6,159 nt of DNA from Gemmatimonadota bacterium (GTDB taxonomy: Bacteria > Gemmatimonadota > Gemmatimonadetes > Gemmatimonadales > Gemmatimonadaceae): positions 1 to 6,159 of the forward strand of contig JAQBPZ010000205.1 of NCBI GenBank assembly GCA_028287225.1, in the 5' to 3' direction. The notes beneath the pieces were generated by a model, which was given only the letters and a program-made list of their open reading frames with translations, did no database searches and had not been told where the DNA came from. Position 1 is the first letter of the stretch; every line of letters starts with the position of its first letter. A program made the position numbers and the translations under genes. This document shows, piece after piece, positions 1-5,213 of the stretch.

Positions 1-1
1 C

Positions 2-151
2 GGCTGGCAGAAGGGCATCCCCGGCATGAAGGTCGGCGGCCGCCGCCAGCTGGTCTGCCCGCCCCACCTGGCCTACGGCCCCAAGGGCGGCGGGCACCCG
101 CTGTCCGGTCAGACCCTGATCTTCGTCATCGACCTGCTGGGCGTGAAGTAA
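2..151 (+). CDS. FKBP-type peptidyl-prolyl cis-trans isomerase, C-terminal part (5' end outside window)
   Basis: This is the last 49 codons plus a TAA stop of an FKBP-fold prolyl isomerase, an enzyme that interconverts cis and trans X-Pro peptide bonds during protein folding. Visible family landmarks run in order: a GW followed by GIPGMKVGGRR (the active-site Trp and the strand after it), then PPHLAYG (the Tyr matching FKBP12 Tyr82), then TLIFVIDLLGV, whose Phe matches the conserved pocket Phe near the C-terminus. The loop that usually reads IPPNATL is HPLSGQTL here, so the usual Ile-Pro-Pro is absent. That is a small departure in the substrate-facing loop. The start, any signal peptide and any further domains lie upstream of the window, so cytoplasmic or secreted location cannot be told. 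It ends with GVK and is followed by a strong hairpin, so transcription probably stops before the next gene. Family assignment is firm; the specific substrate is unknown. Confidence 0.93.
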   Translation, partial: GWQKGIPGMKVGGRRQLVCPPHLAYGPKGGGHPLSGQTLIFVIDLLGVK

Positions 152-188
152 CCACTGCACCGCACTGTGAACCAAGCCATGCTCGATG

Positions 189-220
189 ACGGCGCCGGTG
201 GGGTGACCCACCGGCGCCGT
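189..220 (+). terminator. Strong hairpin after the FKBP gene, likely terminator
   Basis: A perfect 14-bp stem (189-202 paired with 207-220) closes on a four-base GTGA loop, which in RNA is a GNRA-type tetraloop. It begins 37 bases after the FKBP stop codon. Only two T residues follow the stem, so it is not a textbook U-tract terminator; many high-GC bacteria use such tail-less hairpins. It ends 17 bases before the next start codon and could also influence expression of the downstream gene. Confidence 0.65.
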
Positions 221-226
221 TCGGGC

Positions 227-233
227 AGGTGAG
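227..233 (+). promoter_or_regulatory. Shine-Dalgarno that decides the start of the DUF2071 gene
   Basis: AGGTGAG lies 4 bases ahead of the ATG at 238. A GTG at 229 in the same frame falls inside this purine-rich stretch and has only the hairpin and TTCGGGCA before it. The ATG at 238 is therefore the better start. Confidence 0.6.
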
Positions 234-237
234 AGGC

Positions 238-957
238 ATGACGTTCGCGCATGTCCCGCCCCGGCTGCCCCGACCGGTCGTCTTCGACCAGCTCTGGGCC
301 GACCTGACCTTCCTGCACTGGGCGGTCGACCCGGCGGACGTCACCCCCTACCTGCCGCCCGGCACCCGCCCCGACGTCTTCTCCGACGGCGCCACCTACG
401 TCGGACTGGTCCCGTTCCTGATGGCCTCCGCCGGTCCGGGGACGAAGCTGCCGATCCCGTACTTCGGCCGGTTCCTCGAGACCAACATCCGGTTGTACTC
501 CGTCGACGACGCCGGACGCCACGGCGTGGTGTTCCGCTCCCTGGACGCCACCCGCCTCGCCGTCGTCCTGCTGGCCCGCTGGGGGATCCGCATCCCGTAC
601 CAGTGGTCGTCCATCTCGCTGTCCTCGGCCGGACCGGTCCGCGTGTACCGGACCGAACGCCGCTGGCCGCGACCGCGGGTCACCAGTGAGGTGGCCGTCG
701 AGATCGGCGCCCCCACCGAGGCCACCCCCGTCGAGGAGTTCCTGACCCGACGGTGGGGGATGCACAGCCGGCTGGGTCGCCGCACGATGTGGACGCCCAA
801 CCGTCACGATCCGTGGGTGCTGCACGAGGCGTCCCTGCGGCACCTCGACGACGGACTCGGCGCGGCCGCGGGCTTCCCGCTGAACGGCGCACCGACGCTG
901 CGTCCGCTGTGGACGCCGGGCGTCCGCACCCAGTTCGGTCGTCCGACCCTGATCTGA
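238..957 (+). CDS. DUF2071 family protein (YqjF-like, COG3361)
   Basis: A complete 239-residue protein of the DUF2071 family. No activity is established for the family; it is considered distantly related in fold to acetoacetate decarboxylase-like proteins (recalled knowledge, not tested here). Family features visible are the N-terminal W-A-D-L-T-F-L-H-W segment followed by V-x-P-Y-L-P-P-G-T (residues about 20-43), a YVGLVPF strand (about 54-60), the N-I-R-L-Y strand and the following G-V-V-F-R-S-L-D-A (about 83-104), and an R-W-G-M-H segment in the last third. There is no signal peptide and no membrane helix, so it is probably cytoplasmic. The length is normal for the family. A GTG at 229 would add three residues, but the Shine-Dalgarno overlaps it. 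It sits alone between the FKBP hairpin and the channel unit. Valine codons in its first half are almost all GTC. Nothing in the neighbourhood points to a substrate. Confidence 0.9.
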   Translation: MTFAHVPPRLPRPVVFDQLWADLTFLHWAVDPADVTPYLPPGTRPDVFSDGATYVGLVPFLMASAGPGTKLPIPYFGRFLETNIRLYSVDDAGRHGVVFRSLDATRLAVVLLARWGIRIPYQWSSISLSSAGPVRVYRTERRWPRPRVTSEVAVEIGAPTEATPVEEFLTRRWGMHSRLGRRTMWTPNRHDPWVLHEASLRHLDDGLGAAAGFPLNGAPTLRPLWTPGVRTQFGRPTLI

Positions 958-1002
958 GCGGCAGCGGAGTTGCGTGCACACATCACGCGACGGGTATCCG
1001 CA

Positions 1003-1008
1003 TACTGT
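1003..1008 (+). promoter_or_regulatory. Possible -10 element of the DUF6394-channel unit
   Basis: TACTGT fits the TAnnnT pattern of many high-GC bacterial -10 boxes. It lies between the DUF2071 stop and the start at 1051. No convincing -35 hexamer is found 16-19 bases upstream; TTGCGT at 970-975 is too far away. This is a weak call, useful mainly because it would put the first transcribed base just before the palindrome at 1019-1032. Confidence 0.2.
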
Positions 1009-1018
1009 CGTCGCGCCG

Positions 1019-1032
1019 GATCACCGGTGATC
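1019..1032. promoter_or_regulatory. Perfect 14-bp palindrome ahead of the DUF6394-channel unit, candidate operator
   Basis: GATCACCGGTGATC reads identically on both strands over all 14 bases. It lies 61 bases after the DUF2071 stop and 8 bases before the AAGGAG Shine-Dalgarno of the next gene. Its position, after any likely promoter and just before the ribosome site, suits a repressor operator. A loopless palindrome makes a poor RNA hairpin, so a dimeric DNA-binding protein is the simpler reading. No regulator gene is in the window. Confidence 0.4.
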
Positions 1033-1040
1033 GGCGACCT

Positions 1041-1046
1041 AAGGAG
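1041..1046 (+). promoter_or_regulatory. Shine-Dalgarno that sets the GTG start at 1051
   Basis: AAGGAG lies 4 bases before GTG at 1051, a strong match to the anti-Shine-Dalgarno. The frame is open back to an upstream start at 970. That start would add 27 Arg-rich residues of low plausibility and would place the palindrome inside the coding region. The conserved-looking N-terminus also begins at 1051. Confidence 0.75.
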
Positions 1047-1050
1047 TCCG

Positions 1051-1437
1051 GTGAATCTCGAGAAGGTCATCTTCGGGTTCTTCGTGCTGCTCGCGGCCAC
1101 GTTGAACTTCGGGTTTTTCATCGGCGACATCTCCGATCCCGAGCTGCACAACATCTACGAGCTGCTGGCCGCCGTCGTGGTCAGTCTGATCACCACCGTG
1201 CTCAAGTTCGGCGACCGCACCCAGCTGGGCGCTGTCCATCTCGCCACCAGCCTCGTCGCCGACCTGCAGCTGGTGGCGGCCGGCGTGGTCTGGGTGTTCG
1301 CCGTCCACGTCACCGCCACCGGGCTGAGCCCGAACTCCACCGCGGCGATGGTGTCGTTGTCCGGTGGGGCGTTGGTCGCCAACATGGTGTCGGTCGTGCT
1401 GCTGGTCGTCGAGACCGCGTCGTTCCGGCGGAGCTGA
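1051..1437 (+). CDS. DUF6394-like small integral membrane protein
   Basis: A complete 128-residue membrane protein starting at GTG. I read four hydrophobic segments: about 5-24, 34-53, 60-88 and 98-121. Short polar loops hold G-D-I-S-D-P-E-L-H-N-I-Y (25-36) and K-F-G-D-R-T-Q (52-58). An Asp at residue 71 sits inside the third segment (S-L-V-A-D-L-Q-L), which is unusual for a lipid-facing position and suggests packing or an ion or partner contact. The N-terminal M-N-L-E-K-V-I-F-G-F and the Asp-Leu-Gln-Leu stretch match my memory of DUF6394, a family without known function. There is no signal peptide cleavage site. The stop lies 9 bases before the channel gene on the same strand, so the two are very likely co-transcribed. 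An accessory subunit of the channel is a reasonable guess, not shown by sequence. The family name comes from recall and should be checked by profile search. Confidence 0.8.
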   Translation: MNLEKVIFGFFVLLAATLNFGFFIGDISDPELHNIYELLAAVVVSLITTVLKFGDRTQLGAVHLATSLVADLQLVAAGVVWVFAVHVTATGLSPNSTAAMVSLSGGALVANMVSVVLLVVETASFRRS

Positions 1438-1446
1438 GCGTCCCGC

Positions 1447-3219
1447 GTGAAGGAACTGCTGCGCGTCTTCGCGCACCAGCTGTTCGGGCGCGACGAGCGC
1501 GCCCGCAGCACCCGCCGCTGGCAGACCTCGATCGCCCCGGGGTCGGCCACCTCGACCAGCTTCTTCCTCATCATGCGGCGGATGCGCGTCCCGCTGATCA
1601 CGTTGATCGTCATCTTCACGATCAGCGTCGTGGTGTTCTCGTTCATCCCCGGCCGGGATCCAGACGGCCGCGCGGTGCCGATGAGTCTCTTCGACGCGTT
1701 CTACTTCATGAGCTACACGGCGACCACGATCGGCTTCGGCGAGCTGCCGTACGCGTTCACCAACGGGCAGCGGCTGTGGGCCATGGTGACCATCTACCTG
1801 ACCGTGATCGGGTGGGCGTACGCCATCGGATCGCTGCTCACCCTGCTGCAGGACCGGGCCTTCCGGCAGGCGCTCGCGCTGCGCCGGTTCACCCGGCAGG
1901 TCGCCCGGCTGCGGGAGCCGTTCCTGCTGCTGGCCGGGTTCGGCCGCACCGGGGAGCTGCTCGGCCGGTCGTTCGACACGCTGGGGCAGCAGCTGGTGGT
2001 CGTGGACATCGACCCCGACCGGATCGACGCGCTGAACCTGGCGCCGTACCGGGCGACGGTGCCCGGGCTGGCCGCCGACGCCCGCAACCCGCACCACCTC
2101 GGGCTGGCCGGACTGGACCATCCCTACTGCACGGGCGTCCTCGCCCTCACCGACGACGACGAGGCGAACCTGGCGATCGCCATGACGGCGTCGCTGTTGC
2201 GGCCGGAGCTGACCGTCATCACCCGGACGCTCTCACGGCACACCGCGGACCGACTGCAGGACTTCGGTGCGCCGATCGTGGTCAACGCCTTCGACCGGTT
2301 CGGTGACCACCTGCGGCTGGCGCTGCAGGCGCCGGCCTCCTACCGGCTGATGTCCTGGCTGGCGGCCGGTCCGGGGGCGGAACTGCCGGCGCCGGCCGAC
2401 CCGCCCCGGGAGGGTCGCTGGGTGATGTGCGGGTACGGGCGCTTCGGCCGGGAGATGACCGCCGACCTGCAGGCCGAGGGCCTCGAGGTGACCGTCATCG
2501 CCACCGCCGGCGGTGCGGGTCCGGACGCCATCCCGGAGGAGGACGCCCTGGCCGAGGCAGATCTGGCGACCGCGGTCGGTCTGGTCGCCGGAACCAGCAA
2601 CGACGTCAGCAATCTGTCACTGCTGTCGATCGCCCGGCGGCGCAATCCCGGCCTGTTCCTGGCCGCCCGGCAGAACCGGCCCGAGAACGCTCCGCTGTAC
2701 GCCGCTCTCGGGGTCGACTCGTTGCTGATCCCCACCGAGGTGATCGCCCACGAGGTCTACGCGCAGCTGTCCACGCCGCTGCTGTGGAGGTTCCTGCAGA
2801 AGATGCCGGGCCGCGGGAACCGCTGGGCGTCCGAGGTGGTCGAGCGCCTCCGCGCCGACTGTGGCACCGCACTGCCGCCGCTGTGGCGGACCGACCTGAC
2901 CGCCACCGATGCGCCCGCGCTCGCATCCTGGCTGGCCGACGGGGACGCGCGTCTCGGTGACCTGCTGCGCAGTCCGGAGGACCGGGAGCAACCACTGCGG
3001 GTGGTGCCGTTGATGGTGCTGCGCGGCGAGGACGCCACGCTGACCCCGGGGCCCGACTTCGTGCTCGAGCCGGGTGACCAGCTGTTGATGGCCGGGCGGC
3101 CGGCGGCGCGGCGTGCCATGGACGCGCTGCTCTTCGACGACTCGCTCGTCGCCTACCTCCTCACCGGCCGGCACGTGCCGTCGGGCTGGATCGGCCGCCG
3201 GTTGATGCAGCGCCCGTGA
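1447..3219 (+). CDS. Two-helix potassium channel with tandem RCK/TrkA-N domains
   Basis: A 590-residue K+ channel-type protein of the inner membrane. After a basic cytoplasmic N-terminus come helix 1 (about 49-68), a pore helix (about 80-92), the filter T-T-I-G-F-G-E (93-99) and helix 2 (about 108-134). The first Rossmann domain (about 158-290) has G-F-G-R-T-G at 164-169 and an Asp (187) at the end of the second strand, the usual NAD(H)-type ribose contact. A second Rossmann domain (about 324-435) has G-Y-G-R-F-G at 329-334 but Ala 352 where that Asp is expected. A TrkA-C-like segment with L-E-P-G-D-Q-L-L follows at about 513-550. Two RCK domains in one chain resemble the BK/GsuK layout rather than single-RCK MthK, and suggest gating by nucleotide, ion or redox state. 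Start choice is uncertain: GTG 1447 has only a distant GGAG, while ATG 1573 would leave little ahead of helix 1. Regulation is shared with the DUF6394 gene just upstream. Confidence 0.9.
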   Translation: MKELLRVFAHQLFGRDERARSTRRWQTSIAPGSATSTSFFLIMRRMRVPLITLIVIFTISVVVFSFIPGRDPDGRAVPMSLFDAFYFMSYTATTIGFGELPYAFTNGQRLWAMVTIYLTVIGWAYAIGSLLTLLQDRAFRQALALRRFTRQVARLREPFLLLAGFGRTGELLGRSFDTLGQQLVVVDIDPDRIDALNLAPYRATVPGLAADARNPHHLGLAGLDHPYCTGVLALTDDDEANLAIAMTASLLRPELTVITRTLSRHTADRLQDFGAPIVVNAFDRFGDHLRLALQAPASYRLMSWLAAGPGAELPAPADPPREGRWVMCGYGRFGREMTADLQAEGLEVTVIATAGGAGPDAIPEEDALAEADLATAVGLVAGTSNDVSNLSLLSIARRRNPGLFLAARQNRPENAPLYAALGVDSLLIPTEVIAHEVYAQLSTPLLWRFLQKMPGRGNRWASEVVERLRADCGTALPPLWRTDLTATDAPALASWLADGDARLGDLLRSPEDREQPLRVVPLMVLRGEDATLTPGPDFVLEPGDQLLMAGRPAARRAMDALLFDDSLVAYLLTGRHVPSGWIGRRLMQRP

Positions 3220-3449
3220 GCACCACACGGTCGCCGTCGACGAGGGTGACCACGACGTCCTGGTTATCAGAGGCTGAGCGCCAGGACGGCGACCGCGGCG
3301 GCGAGGAGGAACAGTCGGAGGAGGGACGAGCGCACGAGGTGACCGGCCGGTGTGAGCGGGGGCTGGGGCGGGCACGTGCCGCCCTGCATGGAACCAAGAT
3401 GCAGGGCGGCACCGGCCAGCGTCGAGACCCTCGCCACGCCGGCCGCCGC
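3220..3449. other. Convergent intergenic region between channel gene and BrkB gene
   Basis: This is 230 bases between two genes that end towards each other. It holds one strong stem-loop (3376-3412) and no gene I can support. On the minus strand, the frame continuing past the BrkB stop stays open to a tandem TGA-TAA at 3264-3269, and its last 20 or so residues are hydrophobic. A second minus-strand frame between 3260 and about 3207 reads D-V-V-V-T-L-V-D-G-D-R-V-V-L-T-G and then runs into the channel gene. Either could be the remnant of a gene end. This is also where the two halves of the window, which look taxonomically different, meet. Confidence 0.5.
3376..3412. terminator. Strong stem-loop between convergent genes, likely terminator
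   Basis: A perfect 14-bp stem (3376-3389 paired with 3399-3412) encloses the 9-base loop GGAACCAAG. It starts 38 bases beyond the BrkB stop on the minus strand and 157 bases beyond the channel stop on the + strand. Neither side has a T-tract, so a tail-less terminator is the best reading. The spacing favours service to the BrkB transcript, but the symmetry lets it act on both. Confidence 0.6.
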
Positions 3450-4520
3450 TCAGCCCCGCTCCCGGTTCCTCGTGCGGCGGAAGACCAGGTAGAGCACCGG
3501 CAGGCCGAGGATCCAGTCGCCGATGCCCCCTCGGCCGCCACCACCGGACGTGGCGGATGCGGGGCTCGACGCCGCCCTGTCGGTGGCGGCGGCGCCCTGC
3601 ACGCTGCCCGGCTCGCCGGGGCGCACGAGCGTCTCGCGCTCCACCACCCGCACCGCGCCTTCCTTGGGTACGATGCCCTCGGTGCCGCGGCGCGTCACCC
3701 AATGCTGCGTGAACTCGGCGCCGAGGAGGAGGATCATGCCGGCGTAGTACGCCCACACGAGCATCGCGGCCAGCGCGCTCGCCGCTCCGTAGGCGTCACC
3801 GGGCTTGCTGCGGCCGAGGTAGATGCCGAGCGCGAACTTGCCGACCACGAACAGGAGTCCGGTCACCGCGCCGCCGACCCAGACGTCGCGCCAGGGGACC
3901 TTCGCGTCGGGAAGGAACTTGAACAGCGCCGAGAACAGCACCGAGAGGACGACGAACGACACCGCGAAGGTGACGACGTGCAGCAAAGGTTCGGGGATCG
4001 CGCCGCCCAGTGCGCCGCCCAGCGCGGAGATCCCGGCGGTGAGGGCGAGCGAGACGGCGAGGAGGAAGCCGATGCCGAGCACCATGCCCACCGAGAGCAG
4101 CCGCTTGCCGATGAAGACCTTCGCGCCCCCCTTCGCCGGATCGGGCTTCACGTTCCACGCGCGATTGAGCGCGTCCTGCAGGCTCAGGAAGAGTCCCGTG
4201 GCGCCGAGCACCAGGCCGACCGTGCTGGCGATGGTCGCGAACAGGCCGTTGCCGGCATTCTGGCCGTGCGCGATCATCGCGTGGACCTGCGACTTGCCCG
4301 ATTCTCCGAGCATGCTGCCGAGCTGGCCCTCGAGCGCGCTCTGCACCTCCTGCGGGCTCCAGACGGCGCCGACGAGCTTCACGAGCAGGATCAGCAGTGG
4401 CGGCAGCGCGAAGATCGTGTAGTACGCCAGCGCGGCGGCGCGCACCCCGCATTCGTCGTCGCTGAAATCCTTGACCGTCGCCTTGACCAGGTCGACGATG
4501 CTGCCCCGTGCCTTCGCCAC
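3450..4520 (-). CDS. YihY/BrkB (UPF0761) family inner-membrane protein
   Basis: A complete 356-residue multi-pass membrane protein of the YihY/virulence factor BrkB family. The family was once mislabelled ribonuclease BN; its true role is unsettled. Hydrophobic segments lie at about 28-50, 93-115, 140-165, 178-200, 213-235 and 246-268, the usual six. Family marks are A-A-A-L-A-Y-Y-T-I-F-A-L-P-P-L-L in the first segment, L-N-R-A-W-N after the second, P-W-R-D-V-W-V-G-G-A-V-T before the fifth, and Y-G-A-A-S-A-L...L-V-W-A-Y-Y-A-G-M-I-L-L-L-G-A-E at the end of the core. A tail of about 80 residues follows: an Ala/Ser/Gly-rich linker, then a short hydrophobic stretch (about 332-347) and a basic end. 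This tail is longer than the core requires. The GTG start at 4520 has GGAGAG 7 bases ahead. The lipoprotein gene lies 84 bases upstream on the same strand. Confidence 0.93.
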   Translation of the reverse strand: MAKARGSIVDLVKATVKDFSDDECGVRAAALAYYTIFALPPLLILLVKLVGAVWSPQEVQSALEGQLGSMLGESGKSQVHAMIAHGQNAGNGLFATIASTVGLVLGATGLFLSLQDALNRAWNVKPDPAKGGAKVFIGKRLLSVGMVLGIGFLLAVSLALTAGISALGGALGGAIPEPLLHVVTFAVSFVVLSVLFSALFKFLPDAKVPWRDVWVGGAVTGLLFVVGKFALGIYLGRSKPGDAYGAASALAAMLVWAYYAGMILLLGAEFTQHWVTRRGTEGIVPKEGAVRVVERETLVRPGEPGSVQGAAATDRAASSPASATSGGGGRGGIGDWILGLPVLYLVFRRTRNRERG

Positions 4521-4527
4521 GCGCGTG

Positions 4528-4533
4528 CTCTCC
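4528..4533 (-). promoter_or_regulatory. Shine-Dalgarno for the GTG start of the BrkB gene
   Basis: On the minus strand GGAGAG lies 7 bases before GTG at 4520-4518. This favours that non-ATG start; the protein read from it begins just ahead of the first family-conserved segment. Confidence 0.65.
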
Positions 4534-4604
4534 GATGAATGACGCCGTACGCCAGGGGCAATCGCCCTGCCAGCGCGCGGGTCATGGAGAGAGAGCCGTG
4601 CGTG

Positions 4605-4985
4605 CTACTCCAGCGTCGTGAGCACCACGGCGGCGCGGTCATCGCGCCCTTCGTCGCGACGGATGGTGCCGTCCAGAGAGACGGGCGACCACTCGAGCGA
4701 CCAGTGCTCGCCCGGCATGGTGTCGGACTGGAGCGTCGCGGCCAGGCGTCGCAGGCCGTCGCCCTTCTCGTTCCAGCGGCCGCGGAGCACGACGGTCCGC
4801 GGGTGGCCGGCCACGCGCAGGGTGCCGGTTCCATGCACGCTGTCGCCCGACGTGGGCCGCAGGTCGAGCTGCACCGTCATGCGCCCGTCGGCCGACCGTC
4901 CTTCCACGTGCTCCCGAGGCGGCACGCATGCGCTGAGGCCGGCGAGGACGACGAGGGCGGGAGCGGCGAGCAACTGGCGGCGCAT
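4605..4985 (-). CDS. Small predicted lipoprotein, family not recognised
   Basis: A 126-residue protein with a clear bacterial lipoprotein signal: M-R-R, a hydrophobic core of about 13 residues, then the lipobox L-S-A-C with the acceptor Cys at residue 20. The mature part is about 106 residues, rich in Arg, Asp, Thr and Leu, and has alternating polar and hydrophobic strands such as M-T-V-Q-L-D-L, G-T-L-R-V-A-G and R-T-V-V-L-R-G-R-W. That pattern suggests a small beta-sandwich or barrel-like fold. There are no further Cys residues and no catalytic motif I know. It is expected to be anchored to a membrane facing the periplasm. The start is set by the signal peptide; no strong Shine-Dalgarno is seen ahead of it. 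It lies upstream of the BrkB gene on the same strand (84-base gap), and it diverges from the CheB-like gene. The lipobox implies an envelope role; nothing more specific is supported. Confidence 0.72.
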   Translation of the reverse strand: MRRQLLAAPALVVLAGLSACVPPREHVEGRSADGRMTVQLDLRPTSGDSVHGTGTLRVAGHPRTVVLRGRWNEKGDGLRRLAATLQSDTMPGEHWSLEWSPVSLDGTIRRDEGRDDRAAVVLTTLE

Positions 4986-5213
4986 GTGCGGGCGGGGCGT
5001 GGCGGTGGGCGCGAGGACGAGGTCGGTGCGTAGAGACGACGGCACGTCCGAGTGGTAACTCGGCCGGAGAGGCCGGGACGGTGCGGTGCTTCCCGGCGCC
5101 GGATCGACGCTCGCGGCGGTCCGGAGCTCAGCGGCACGCTCATTCCCGAGGGCGCCCCAGGCTGCGCGATTCGCCCTTCCGGCGTGGCAGCGGGATTGCG
5201 GTTCTCGGTTCTC
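4986..5213. promoter_or_regulatory. Divergent control region between lipoprotein gene and CheB-like gene
   Basis: These 228 bases separate two genes read in opposite directions, so promoters for both are expected here. I do not see a confident -35/-10 pair on either strand. Two small inverted repeats overlap in it: CCGAGT-GGTA-ACTCGG at 5048-5063 and CGGCC-GGAGA-GGCCG at 5061-5075. They share three bases, so only one can form at a time in a single strand. Confidence 0.4.

Noticed and set aside
970..975. TTGCGT as a -35 box for the channel unit
   Set aside because: It is 27 bases ahead of TACTGT, too far for a sigma-70-type promoter.
970..1050. Longer start (970) for the DUF6394-like gene
   Set aside because: The added 27 residues are Arg-rich and unlike a membrane protein start. 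AAGGAG at 1041-1046 points to 1051.
1039..2121. 360-codon minus-strand open frame
   Set aside because: Low-complexity Gln/Arg/Gly/Glu-rich translation, antisense to the DUF6394 and channel genes, with no domain features.
753..2306. 517-codon + strand open frame across the DUF2071, DUF6394 and channel genes
   Set aside because: It is Arg/His/Pro-rich, has no recognisable motif and overlaps three genes with clear family features. It is a GC-driven shadow frame.
2617..3756. 379-codon minus-strand open frame
   Set aside because: It crosses the channel 3' end, the intergenic hairpin and the BrkB 3' end. The composition is typical of an antisense frame in GC-rich DNA.
3216..4538. 440-codon + strand open frame
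   Set aside because: Exactly antisense to the BrkB gene. Its Glu/Arg/His-rich sequence mirrors the membrane protein codons.
4555..4575. Small CAGGG/CCCTG inverted repeat between the lipoprotein and BrkB genes
   Set aside because: The stem is only about five pairs with no T-tract. This is expected by chance in GC-rich DNA.
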